Of a stretch of 47,665 bases of DNA, positions 1 to 7,232 are shown piece after piece. Position 1 is the first letter of the stretch, and every line of letters begins with the position of its first letter. Below the pieces are notes generated by a model. The model was not told where the DNA came from. It saw nothing but the letters and a program-made list of their open reading frames with translations, and did no database searches. Source of the DNA: Caldifarciminota bacterium (GTDB lineage: Bacteria; Hydrothermota; Hydrothermia; LBFQ01); the NCBI GenBank assembly GCA_027002825.1, contig JALWZG010000072.1, forward strand, positions 1 through 47,665, given 5' to 3'. Both the position numbers and the translations under genes were made by a program.

Positions 1-14
1 CGGAACTACCGGGT

Positions 15-20
15 ATTATA
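15..20 (-). promoter_or_regulatory. -10 box for a gene leaving the window to the left
   Basis: Read on the minus strand this is TATAAT preceded by CCT, and TTTTCCC lies a few bases further upstream. This matches the compact promoter seen before most first genes in the window. Fourteen bases remain to the window edge without a start codon in them, so the gene it drives should begin just outside. The box is partly palindromic, so a weaker plus-strand TATTAT at 14-19 is also possible. Confidence 0.5.
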
Positions 21-24
21 AGGG

Positions 25-177
25 CGGGAAAACGAAGGTGTATGTTCGTAAACCTCCAATCCTGCGCGAAAGCCGGGGGGTTTGCGAAGTGGGTGTGAAT
101 GCCTGTGGCCATTAGAGAAACGGCCATCAAGTTTACCTGAACGACCGTTCAAACACTCCGCACAAAGCGGGATTTTT
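25..177 (+). ncRNA. Possible structured small RNA or leader upstream of rpsO
   Basis: No convincing protein is coded here, but the plus strand can fold into a series of hairpins. Positions 45-57 pair with 76-88 (13 bp, two G-U), enclosing a smaller stem capped by a GAAA tetraloop at 68-71. TGGCC near 106 pairs with GGCCA near 122. TGAAC at 138-142 pairs with GTTCA at 147-151. A short GC hairpin followed by a T run ends it at 157-177. Segment 45-57 can alternatively pair with 179-191, and 161-169 with 194-202, both past the putative terminator, so a switch is conceivable. I do not recognise SRP RNA, RNase P, tmRNA, 6S or a known riboswitch. The 5' end is a guess from a weak -10 at 14-19. Confidence 0.35.
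157..177 (+). terminator. Short intrinsic-terminator-like hairpin with T tract
   Basis: CCGC (158-161) and GCGG (167-170) form a short stem with loop ACAAA, extended by one U-G pair. It is followed by GATTTTT. The stem is short for a thermophile. Alternative pairings CTCCG 156-160 with CGGAG 178-182, and 161-169 with 194-202, would break it, as in an attenuator. Confidence 0.35.
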
Positions 178-222
178 CGGAGGTTTGCGAAGTCGCTTTG
201 TGATGCAAAGTAGTTTATATTG

Positions 223-228
223 TAGAAT
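223..228 (+). promoter_or_regulatory. Possible second, upstream -10 box for rpsO
   Basis: TAGAAT, about 65 nt before the rpsO start, would give a transcript with a leader. TACAAT on the minus strand overlaps it (219-224). It lacks the C-rich spacer typical of other promoters here, so it is only a candidate. Confidence 0.2.
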
Positions 229-255
229 AAATCTCCCATCCCATCCTTGTATCCG

Positions 256-285
256 TTGAACCTCTGTGGATTTCCCCAGTATAAT
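256..285 (+). promoter_or_regulatory. rpsO promoter, leaderless type
   Basis: The -10 box TATAAT (280-285) ends 8 nt before the ATG at 294, so transcription should start at or next to the start codon. A -35-like TTGAAC sits at 256-261 with an 18-nt spacer. TTTCCCCAG directly precedes the -10 and is shared with the atpI promoter at 16886-16891. Confidence 0.7.
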
Positions 286-293
286 TCCCGGCT

Positions 294-566
294 ATGGTGT
301 TCAGACCGGAGAAAGAGAAGATCGCAAAGGAGTTTATGAGGCATGAGAAGGACAGCGGCTCTCCAGAGGTGCAAATAGCCCTGCTCACGCATAGGATAAA
401 GCATCTGACGGAACATGTCAAACGCCACAGAAAGGACGTTCACACCCGCTACGGCCTGCTGAAGCTGGTTGAAAAGCGGAAAAAGTTGATGAAATACCTG
501 AAACGCACCGATTACAGGAAGTACGTTAAGGTCATAAAAACCCTTGGACTGCGTGATGTGAAGTGA
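294..566 (+). CDS. rpsO: 30S ribosomal protein S15
   Basis: This is S15, the primary 16S rRNA-binding protein of the small-subunit platform, which binds the central domain of 16S rRNA. The 90-aa length fits the usual 89. Family hallmarks are visible: the GSPEVQIALLTHRI segment (about 22-35), the HRKDVHTRYGLLKLVEKR segment with the rRNA-contacting His/Asp/Arg residues, and the YLKRTDY stretch. The start at 294 is supported by the -10 box ending 8 nt upstream, so the mRNA is probably leaderless and S15 could not use the leader-based translational control known in E. coli. The gene is directly followed by pnp, the conserved rpsO-pnp arrangement of many bacteria. Confidence 0.97.
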   Translation: MVFRPEKEKIAKEFMRHEKDSGSPEVQIALLTHRIKHLTEHVKRHRKDVHTRYGLLKLVEKRKKLMKYLKRTDYRKYVKVIKTLGLRDVK

Positions 567-568
567 TT

Positions 569-2713
569 ATGAAGAAGAGGTACGATTTAAACTTCAACGG
601 CAGAACCCTCACGATAGAACCCGCCGACAGATGGTTGAAACAGGCGGCAGGTTCCGCCCTTGTGCGGATGGGCGATACGGTTGTCCTCGCGGCCGCCACC
701 TACAAAAAGGCGGATCCAAAAAACAAGCGGGATTTTCTACCCCTTCTGGTTGAGTACAGGGAGGAATCCTTTGCGGCCGGAAAGATACCCGGAGGGTTTT
801 TCAGACGTGAGGGAAAACCGCGCGAGAAGGAGATCGTCTACGGCAGGGCCATTGACCGTTCCCTCAGGCCGCTCTTTCCCAAAGGCATGACCGACGACGT
901 GGAGTTGGCCGTAATGCTTATATCTTACGATATGGAATACGAGGGCAACTTTCTTGGAGCGATAGCCTCGTCTCTTGCCCTAACCCTCTCGGAGATACCC
1001 TTCAACGGACCGATAGGTACGGTCAGGCTGACCAGAATCAACGGGGAATTCGTAATCTTCCCCACAAACGAAGAGGTTGAAAAAGGGGATTTTGACCTGT
1101 TGGTTTCGGGAACTCCCGGTGGAAAGTTCCACATGATAGAGCTCGGTGGGAAGGAGGTGCCGGAAGACATCCTGATAGAGGCCCTGAAGTTCGCCCGTGA
1201 ACCCATAGAGATCATAGCCAACGTACAGGAGGAGCTGAGGGAATCCCTGGGTAAAGAGAAGTTTGAACCGACGCTCCTGCGCTATCCCGAAGGGTTAAAG
1301 GAGGAGGTTGAGGGGATTGTCAAGGACAAAATCCTTGATGCCATGCTCTCAGGGACAAAAGGTGAGAGAAACGAAGCCCTTGACAGACTCAGAGAGGAGG
1401 TAATAGAGGCACTCTCCGAGAAGTATCCGGACAGCGAAGTTGAGATAGGAGACATACTTTACAACCTTGAAAGGGAGACCCTCCGGAAATACGTGCTTGA
1501 GAACAACAAACGCATAGACGGAAGGGCGCTTGACGAAATACGACCGCTCTTTGCCGAAATCGGAATGCTGCCAAGGGTTCACGGATCGGCCGTGTTCGGT
1601 AGAGGTGAAACAATAGCGCTTGTGTCCACCACCCTCGGCACCCACGAGGACATGCAGATGATGACAGAACTGGACGTTGAAGAGTTCAAAAGGTTCATCC
1701 TCCATTACAACTTTCCACCCTTCTCCGTGGGCGAAGTAAGACCCATGAGGGGACCTGGACGCAGGGAAATAGGCCACGGAAACCTGGCGGAAAAGGCCCT
1801 TGAACCGCTCATCCCCGACGAGGAAACCTTTCCCTACACCATAAGGGTGGTCTCGGACATACTCTCCTCCAACGGCTCCACGTCCATGGCCAGCGTATGC
1901 GGTGGATCCCTCTCCCTGATGGACGCCGGTGTACCGATAAGGGAACACGTTGCCGGTATCTCCATAGGTTTGATAACGACGGAAGACAAAAAGGACTACC
2001 GTTTACTTACGGATATACAGGGCATGGAGGACTTCTTCGGCGACATGGACTTCAAGGTTGCCGGGACATCCAAAGGGATAACGGCCATACAGCTGGACCT
2101 GAAAATTGACGGGTTGACCCTTGATATGATCTCCGACGCCCTTCAACGGGCAAAAGCCGCCCGCGAGAAAATACTTGAGTTCATGAACAACGTTATATCA
2201 AGACCGAGGGAAAAGGTTTCTGCCCACGCACCCAAAGTTATGACCCTGAAGGTTGACCCTTCAAAGGTGGGTGAGATCATAGGTCCGGGGGGAAGGGTCA
2301 TACGCTCCATCATAGGTCAGACGGAGACCAAGATAGACATAGACGACGAGAGCGGCATGATCTTCATCTACGGTAAAACCTACGAAAACGTTGAAAGGGC
2401 CAAGGAGCTCATACAGGAGATAACGGCCGATCTGGAGATAGGCAAAACCTACATAGGTGAGGTTTACAGGATAGAGCCTTACGGCGTCTTCGTAAGGATA
2501 GGCAAAAAGGAGGCCCTACTCCACATATCCGAATTCGATTTCCGCCGAATAACACCGGAGGAGTTGAGGAGATCCGTAAAGATAGGAGACAAACTCCTTG
2601 TAAAGGTGATAGACGTGGACGAGCTGGGAAGGGTAAAGGTCTCCCGCAAACAGGCGATGCGGGGGGTTTCCAAGCTTTCAAGGGGTCCAAAAACCGGTGG
2701 AAGCGGAAGGTGA
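569..2713 (+). CDS. pnp: Polyribonucleotide nucleotidyltransferase (PNPase)
   Basis: PNPase degrades RNA 3'-to-5' phosphorolytically and is a core enzyme of mRNA turnover. The full architecture is present in 714 aa: RNase PH domain 1 (about 10-140), an all-alpha linker, RNase PH domain 2 (about 320-550) with the active-site stretch GMEDFFGDMDFKVAG, a KH domain with the GxxG loop in EIIGPGGRVI, and a C-terminal S1 domain (GEVYRIEPYGVFVRIG). ATG 569 lies 2 nt after the rpsO stop. An in-frame GTG at 563 overlapping that stop as GTGA is an alternative. No clear Shine-Dalgarno is seen for either, so translation is probably coupled to rpsO. The last codons overlap the next gene by 4 nt. Confidence 0.96.
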   Translation: MKKRYDLNFNGRTLTIEPADRWLKQAAGSALVRMGDTVVLAAATYKKADPKNKRDFLPLLVEYREESFAAGKIPGGFFRREGKPREKEIVYGRAIDRSLRPLFPKGMTDDVELAVMLISYDMEYEGNFLGAIASSLALTLSEIPFNGPIGTVRLTRINGEFVIFPTNEEVEKGDFDLLVSGTPGGKFHMIELGGKEVPEDILIEALKFAREPIEIIANVQEELRESLGKEKFEPTLLRYPEGLKEEVEGIVKDKILDAMLSGTKGERNEALDRLREEVIEALSEKYPDSEVEIGDILYNLERETLRKYVLENNKRIDGRALDEIRPLFAEIGMLPRVHGSAVFGRGETIALVSTTLGTHEDMQMMTELDVEEFKRFILHYNFPPFSVGEVRPMRGPGRREIGHGNLAEKALEPLIPDEETFPYTIRVVSDILSSNGSTSMASVCGGSLSLMDAGVPIREHVAGISIGLITTEDKKDYRLLTDIQGMEDFFGDMDFKVAGTSKGITAIQLDLKIDGLTLDMISDALQRAKAAREKILEFMNNVISRPREKVSAHAPKVMTLKVDPSKVGEIIGPGGRVIRSIIGQTETKIDIDDESGMIFIYGKTYENVERAKELIQEITADLEIGKTYIGEVYRIEPYGVFVRIGKKEALLHISEFDFRRITPEELRRSVKIGDKLLVKVIDVDELGRVKVSRKQAMRGVSKLSRGPKTGGSGR

Positions 2714-3108
2714 TACCGTTCATCCTGCAGTTGGACACCCTAAAAGGGGATACGGTTGACACCCTTGTCAGAAAGGACACCTTCCTCCTCTCCCCCGCAC
2801 AGGCCGCCCTGCGTTCCGCCATCATTCCCGGCTGGGGGCAGTTCTACACGGGAAACGCCGCCAAAGGTATGTGCCTCGGCCTTTTAACCTTAGCCGCCAC
2901 ATCCTACACCCTTTACAGGTATTACGTAATGCGCGAGGAGGAATCCTACTCCTACTCCGCAACCACAGACTTCCTCGCGGCGCTCATCTTGAACATCGCC
3001 GTTTGGGGTTATACCATCGCGGACGCCTTTACGGACGCATATCTCTACGGGTTTGAGACCTTTCGGGACACGCTAAAAGCGGATTTAACACCGAAAAAGG
3101 GGGATTAG
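2710..3108 (+). CDS. DUF5683-like small membrane protein
   Basis: A 132-aa protein with the DUF5683 signature, ALRSAIIPGWGQFYTGNAAKG at about 33-53 (a Pro-Gly-Trp-Gly-Gln turn). Two hydrophobic segments follow (about 54-70 and 89-105). DUF5683 proteins are envelope proteins of unknown function common in the FCB group. It starts with GTG overlapping the pnp stop (GTGA), so it is translated as the third gene of rpsO-pnp. The N-terminus MIPFILQLD is one of several very short, uncharged hydrophobic leaders in this window. Function is not known, and the family call rests on motif resemblance. Confidence 0.75.
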   Translation: MIPFILQLDTLKGDTVDTLVRKDTFLLSPAQAALRSAIIPGWGQFYTGNAAKGMCLGLLTLAATSYTLYRYYVMREEESYSYSATTDFLAALILNIAVWGYTIADAFTDAYLYGFETFRDTLKADLTPKKGD

Positions 3109-4964
3109 GCCATCTCCTGCAACCTGTACAGCTGGTAATACTTACCCCCCTTTCTCAGCAGTTCCTCGTGGCTACCCTCCTCAACGACCCTACCGTCTTC
3201 AAGGACGAGTATGCGATCGGCCACCCGTGCTGTGGCCAACCTGTGGGCGACTATCACCATCGTCTTGTCCCTGAACTTCTCCAACAAAAGCCTTTGGATC
3301 TTTGACTCCGTAATGGCGTCTATGTTGCTCGTAGCCTCATCGAATACGATTATAGGCCTGTTGAAGGCCAGGGCCCTGGCTATGGCCACCAGCTGTTTCT
3401 CCCCCGCGGATAGCTCCGAGTGGCTTTTACCCAACACATCCCCCAAACCCATATCCCTGAGGACATCCTCAAAGGGTAGGTCGTACCCAAAGGTTATGTT
3501 CATCGCCATGCTGTCCGCAAACACGGTCAAATCCTGAAGGACCGGAGAAAACAACTCCCTGAGGGCGAGCACGTCCCACTCCCTCGTATCAACTCCGAAC
3601 ACCTCAACCTTACCGTGGGTTGGTAGATAAAAGCCCATCATCAGGTTTAAAACCGTAGTCTTACCGGCCCCCGTCCTGCCGACCAGCGCCACCTTCTCCC
3701 CAACCCTTACGTCAAAGGAGAGACCCTTAAGGGCAAGCCTTTTACCATCATAGGAGTAAACGACATCTTGAAACCTTATGGCGATACCATCGCTTGGGGA
3801 AAGCGCCTTCCTATCACCCGTAGGTTCGGGAGACGTCTTGAGAAACGCCTTCACCTTTTCGTATCCCGCGATTGAGGACTGGACGGTCTGAACCCTCTGT
3901 GAGAACTCCTCCACGGGCCTGAACAGTATGTCCACGTAGCTCAAAAACGCGACGAGGCTCCCAAAGGTTATCTCACCCTCAAGTATCCCGCCTGCGGAGT
4001 ACCATATGACCGTGGCGACGGCCACGTACCTTATAAAACTTATGGCGGGTCGGAAAATCCCGGCTATATAGACCACCCCCATGTAAGCCCTGTAGAGGTA
4101 ATCGTTGACCTCCCTGAACCTATCAAGCATGGACCTATGCGCCCCGAGGTTCTGAACGGTTTTCAGTCCCCATATACTCTCCTGAACGAAGGCGTTTATG
4201 CGCGCTATCCCCGTGCGCACCTTTCTCCAGGCCTTCGCGAAAAGCCCTGCAAACGCATAGGACACACCCAGAATCACGGGCATCAGGAGTAGAACTATCA
4301 GGGTCAGCTTAACGCTTATGGCCAGCATCAGGACAAGGGCGGCCGCGAACATGAGGACGTTCTGAAAGACGTTCAGAAAGCCGCCTTTAAAGGTTTCCAC
4401 CACGGCGTTTATGTCGTTTGTAAGCCGTGTTATCACCACACCAAGGGGTGTTCTGTCGTAAAATACCATGGGAAGCCTTAAGGCGTGCCTGAACGTCCTA
4501 ACCCGGAGATCGTTCGCCACCCTTTCCCCGACCCAACTGCTCAGAAACACAAACCCAAAGTTGAAAAAGAACCTCAGCGTGAGCAGGAGGAGGAAGAGCA
4601 GGAACATATCCCTTACCGCCCTGAGGTCCTCTTCCCTCAACTTCAGGATCTCCTCCTTGGGCATCCTGAAAACCTCTTCCGCCCTCATGAAACCCCTTGG
4701 GGTCTTAAAGTACCTCTCCGGTAGCACCCTTTTTTCCAAATCCCACTTGGACAGCCGTGTTATGTCCAACATCTCACCCGTTTCCCTGTCCTGGGCGTAC
4801 TTGGGGAGTATGTGGTGGTCTATGGTATGCCTTACAACCTGAGGTATGGTCACCTCAACGACCGCCGAACCCACGAGAAACGCGAAGGCGACGGAGAACG
4901 GAAGCCAGTAAGGTTTGGCCAGGGCGAAGAGCTCCTTCAGGGCGAGAAAGTAATCCCTACCCAC
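3105..4964 (-). CDS. ABC exporter, fused membrane and ATPase domains
   Basis: A 619-aa half-transporter of the ABC exporter type (MsbA/Sav1866-like), expected to work as a dimer in the inner membrane. The N-terminal domain has about six membrane helices (1-340). The nucleotide-binding domain carries Walker A GRTGAGKTT (429-437), a Q-loop near 477, signature SAGEKQ (519-524), Walker B IIVFDEATS (538-546) and H-loop His574. Between TM1 and TM2 is a charged insert of about 70 residues (46-117), longer than in MsbA. The substrate cannot be deduced; lipid or drug export are the usual roles. The start is GTG, chosen because TAGAAT ends 9 nt upstream. Its last codons overlap the convergent DUF5683 gene by 4 nt. 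Confidence 0.9.
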   Translation of the reverse strand: MGRDYFLALKELFALAKPYWLPFSVAFAFLVGSAVVEVTIPQVVRHTIDHHILPKYAQDRETGEMLDITRLSKWDLEKRVLPERYFKTPRGFMRAEEVFRMPKEEILKLREEDLRAVRDMFLLFLLLLTLRFFFNFGFVFLSSWVGERVANDLRVRTFRHALRLPMVFYDRTPLGVVITRLTNDINAVVETFKGGFLNVFQNVLMFAAALVLMLAISVKLTLIVLLLMPVILGVSYAFAGLFAKAWRKVRTGIARINAFVQESIWGLKTVQNLGAHRSMLDRFREVNDYLYRAYMGVVYIAGIFRPAISFIRYVAVATVIWYSAGGILEGEITFGSLVAFLSYVDILFRPVEEFSQRVQTVQSSIAGYEKVKAFLKTSPEPTGDRKALSPSDGIAIRFQDVVYSYDGKRLALKGLSFDVRVGEKVALVGRTGAGKTTVLNLMMGFYLPTHGKVEVFGVDTREWDVLALRELFSPVLQDLTVFADSMAMNITFGYDLPFEDVLRDMGLGDVLGKSHSELSAGEKQLVAIARALAFNRPIIVFDEATSNIDAITESKIQRLLLEKFRDKTMVIVAHRLATARVADRILVLEDGRVVEEGSHEELLRKGGKYYQLYRLQEMA

Positions 4965-4973
4965 GGCCTTAGG

Positions 4974-4979
4974 ATTCTA
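4974..4979 (-). promoter_or_regulatory. Leaderless -10 box of the ABC exporter
   Basis: TAGAAT on the minus strand, 9 nt before the GTG start at 4964. It lies 2 nt past the stop codon of the gene upstream, so the exporter can be transcribed separately from the queC operon. Confidence 0.6.
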
Positions 4980-4981
4980 CC

Positions 4982-5272
4982 TCAGAAAAACCTCCCCGGT
5001 GCTATCTCCTCGTCAAGCCAGGGGAACTTTCTCCGGTAAGCCGCCACGAATTTGGGGTAGAGTATGCCTCCGAGGATACCCTTTATAAACTCCTTTACGT
5101 CCTCCTCATCGGCCTTTCCTCTGTACACATCGTCTACGATTTCGGCCACCCTGTAGGCTCCCGGCGGAAGGGATGCGGAGTCGTACCCACCCATCCTGTA
5201 ATCAAGAAACTCCTCCAAAACGGTGTATACCGCCAGGATTATGGCCTCCACGTACTCCCTCTCCCTCCCCAT
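4982..5272 (-). CDS. Small hypothetical protein
   Basis: A 96-aa soluble protein with no recognised family. It is acidic and helical, with a segment beginning EYVEAIILAVYTVLEEFLDY (about 5-24) and a Lys/Arg-rich tail. The start is ATG 5272, just after the stop of the upstream gene (TGATATG on the minus strand). A longer reading frame from 5335 would overlap that gene by 60 nt and adds only Ser/Arg-rich sequence, so I rejected it. It is the last gene of the queC-ptsN-zinc ribbon unit before the separately promoted ABC exporter. Confidence 0.7.
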   Translation of the reverse strand: MGREREYVEAIILAVYTVLEEFLDYRMGGYDSASLPPGAYRVAEIVDDVYRGKADEEDVKEFIKGILGGILYPKFVAAYRRKFPWLDEEIAPGRFF

Positions 5273-5273
5273 A

Positions 5274-5642
5274 TCACCTGTCCCAGAACTTCCTGAAGGT
5301 GAAGAAACCCGAAAGGAGACCGAACGAGAACACAAGGGGAACCAAAAGCCACTTCCCCGTAAGTCTGTACATCCAAAAGGCCCCCGCGGTGTACACGGAT
5401 AGGTACATACCCCCGTTCAAAACGGCCATGTAAAGCGGGAGGTTTAAACCCCTTAACCTACCCTTGAGCGTCCTGTAAAAGTAGGAGTTTATCCTATCCA
5501 ACGCGTAATCGGAGGCGGCCAGGAGGAAAGCGACCAACAGGGCGTAAGGGGAACACACCTCGCCGAAGTGAAAACCTCTGGAGAGGAGGACGAAAACCAA
5601 CCCTCCAACGGAATAAACTGTGGCAAACAGCAGGGAGTACAC
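5274..5642 (-). CDS. Small integral membrane protein, unknown function
   Basis: A 122-aa protein with about four predicted membrane helices (roughly 3-20, 30-46, 70-88, 97-115) separated by a basic loop (YFYRTLKGRLRG, about 55-66). I do not recognise a family. It starts with GTG immediately after the TAG stop of the zinc-ribbon gene (no gap) and its stop is followed 1 nt later by the next ATG, so translation along this unit looks coupled. Confidence 0.75.
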   Translation of the reverse strand: MYSLLFATVYSVGGLVFVLLSRGFHFGEVCSPYALLVAFLLAASDYALDRINSYFYRTLKGRLRGLNLPLYMAVLNGGMYLSVYTAGAFWMYRLTGKWLLVPLVFSFGLLSGFFTFRKFWDR

Positions 5643-5996
5643 CTACTCCAACCAGATCAGTATTATTGAGCAGTTGGGACAGGTTATGATCTTCTCGTCC
5701 GTGGGGATTATGGAGGCGGGTAGGGCCGCGAAGCAGTTGGTACACATGCGGTTCACCACACGGGTGATACCCCTTCCGTACTTCCTGCGGAGCATCTCGT
5801 ACCTCTGGTACATCATCGGGTTGGCCTTGCGGAGCTCCTGGGCTATCTCCTTTCTCTTCCTCTTCAGCTCTTCTACCTTATCCGGGGAGACCTGAAGGCC
5901 CGTCTTCTCGGTGTACTGGGGGTCCTCAACCTGCTGGATGAGGAGGTCCAAATCCTGCAGAAAGTAGAGCTTCTTGAGGAATTCCTTATTACTCAT
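5643..5996 (-). CDS. C4-type zinc-ribbon coiled-coil protein
   Basis: A 117-aa protein with an N-terminal coiled coil (about 1-75, heptads rich in Leu/Lys/Glu) and a C-terminal zinc ribbon formed by two Cys pairs, CTNC near 85 and CPNC near 106. This resembles the C4 zinc-ribbon family (PF02591), whose members are usually about 230 aa, so this is a short version. Family members have been linked to nucleic-acid binding, but a role here is not established. The ATG overlaps the end of ptsN by 8 nt (ATGAGTAA). Confidence 0.8.
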   Translation of the reverse strand: MSNKEFLKKLYFLQDLDLLIQQVEDPQYTEKTGLQVSPDKVEELKRKRKEIAQELRKANPMMYQRYEMLRRKYGRGITRVVNRMCTNCFAALPASIIPTDEKIITCPNCSIILIWLE

Positions 5997-6444
5997 GGTC
6001 GTGGGAAAGTATGTAATCCACCACCTCTTTAGGAGAGGAGAAATCGGTCTTTATCTCCCCCTCGCCGACTATGGACCTTGACACCCTTGCTATAGAGCCG
6101 AGAGCGGAGAGGTACTTCATAGAGGGGTCGTTGGGGGTGGCTATGAGCATAAAGAAGAGGTGGACGGGCTTGCCGTCAAGGGCCTCAAAATCCACACCCT
6201 TCTTGGAGATCCCCACGACGAGCGTGATGTTGTCCACGACTATGCTGCGGGAGTGAGGTATGGCTATACCTTTACCTATGCCCGTTGAGCCGAGGATTTC
6301 GCGCTGCATGAGGGATTTGAATAGGATCTCCTTCTTGTCGTCGGGCAGGTCCAGAACGTCTATGAGCTCCTTTAGAGCCTCCTCCTTCGTCTCCGCCTTC
6401 ATGTCAAGGATGATCCTGTCCTCCCTTAAGAGTTCCTTGAGCAT
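5989..6444 (-). CDS. ptsN: PTS EIIA domain protein, fructose/nitrogen type
   Basis: A stand-alone EIIA domain of the mannitol/fructose-Ntr class (PF00359), 151 aa. The phosphorylatable histidine is His64 in GIAIPHSR. Such domains accept phosphate from HPr and either feed sugar uptake or, as PtsN, act as regulators. No EIIB/EIIC transporter is nearby, which favours a regulatory role. An HPr-kinase-like protein is coded at 32510, but no HPr is seen. The start is well supported: GGAGG (6451-6455 on the plus map) lies 6 nt before ATG, inside the 3' end of queC, and the two genes overlap by 41 nt. The symbol is by analogy. Confidence 0.85.
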   Translation of the reverse strand: MLKELLREDRIILDMKAETKEEALKELIDVLDLPDDKKEILFKSLMQREILGSTGIGKGIAIPHSRSIVVDNITLVVGISKKGVDFEALDGKPVHLFFMLIATPNDPSMKYLSALGSIARVSRSIVGEGEIKTDFSSPKEVVDYILSHDHE

Positions 6445-7153
6445 CTTTTACCTCCTTTTTTTCCCTGTTTAACCTGAGAATCAGGGGATCCTCAACCCCC
6501 ACCTCGGCGAAGGCCTCGGCCCTTTGGACACACGTGGGACACTCCCCACACGGCCAACCGTCCTTAGGTGAATAGCAGGACCACGTCCACTCGTAAGGCA
6601 CCCCCAGGCTCAGACCAAGTCTTATTATATCGGCCTTCCTGAGGGATATGAGGGGTGTGTGGACCCGCACCCTTTTCTTTCCCTCAAAGGCGAGGGCGGA
6701 GCCGGAGTTCAAAAGGGATTCAAGGGCCGAAGCCCATTCCGGGCGTGTATCGGGATAGTTGGGGACGTCCTCCGAATGCACCCCCAGGACGAGATCCCCT
6801 ATACCGTTTGCGTCCATGTATGCCCCCGCCACCACACCGAAAAGCGAGTTCCTCATGGGTACGTATGTGGATATAACCCCCCTATCCGGATAAGGGCCTT
6901 TGGGGACCTCCAAACTCCTGTTCGTCAGGGCCGATCTCCCCAAGCCGGCAAGGAAGTCCAACCTCAGTATAACGTGTTTCTCCACACCGGCCAAAGAGGC
7001 CAGCTTTTTGGCGTACTCCAGTTCAAGGGAGTGCCTCTGTCCGTAATCAAAGGTCATGGCGTGTACGGTGCGAAAACGCCTCTTCGCCCACCACAAAGCG
7101 GTGGAGGAGTCAATCCCCCCCGAGAGGAGGACCAAACACTTATCACCCTCCAT
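6404..7153 (-). CDS. queC: 7-cyano-7-deazaguanine synthase QueC
   Basis: QueC makes preQ0 from 7-carboxy-7-deazaguanine, ammonia and ATP in queuosine synthesis. The 249-aa protein has the PP-loop SGGIDSST (11-18) at the N-terminus, the family motif TYVPMRNSLF, and the zinc site made by Cys residues in WSCYSP and CGECPTC near the C-terminus. No other queuosine genes lie in the window. A -10 box TACAAT is 17 nt upstream, giving only a short leader with no room for a preQ1 riboswitch. The last 41 nt overlap ptsN, so the C-terminal tail of roughly 13 residues is coded by sequence that also holds the ptsN ribosome site. Confidence 0.95.
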   Translation of the reverse strand: MEGDKCLVLLSGGIDSSTALWWAKRRFRTVHAMTFDYGQRHSLELEYAKKLASLAGVEKHVILRLDFLAGLGRSALTNRSLEVPKGPYPDRGVISTYVPMRNSLFGVVAGAYMDANGIGDLVLGVHSEDVPNYPDTRPEWASALESLLNSGSALAFEGKKRVRVHTPLISLRKADIIRLGLSLGVPYEWTWSCYSPKDGWPCGECPTCVQRAEAFAEVGVEDPLILRLNREKKEVKDAQGTLKGGQDHP

Positions 7154-7170
7154 ATCCGACGAGAGCGGAT

Positions 7171-7176
7171 ATTGTA
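7171..7176 (-). promoter_or_regulatory. -10 box of the queC operon
   Basis: TACAAT on the minus strand, preceded by GTTTACACCCT, which fits the window's compact promoter. It ends 17 nt before the ATG at 7153, the longest spacing seen, so a leader of about 10 nt is likely. Confidence 0.55.
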
Positions 7177-7217
7177 AGGGTGTAAACGGTGAATTGCTCC
7201 GGGGGACGTTTGTGCCT

Positions 7218-7223
7218 TAAAAT
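7218..7223 (+). promoter_or_regulatory. Leaderless -10 box of the PBP4-like gene
   Basis: TAAAAT in CCTTAAAAT, 9 nt before the ATG at 7233. The TAA at 7218-7220 is also an in-frame stop for the downstream gene, so the protein cannot start further upstream. Confidence 0.65.
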
Positions 7224-7232
7224 ACCCACCGG

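Noticed and set aside
45-191. Terminal inverted repeats of a MITE-like mobile element
   Set aside because: TTCGTAAACCTCC and GGAGGTTTGCGAA frame 147 bp, but no target-site duplication or second copy was seen, and the hairpins explain the pairing better.
7154-7232. preQ1 riboswitch before queC
   Set aside because: The predicted leader is only about 10 nt.
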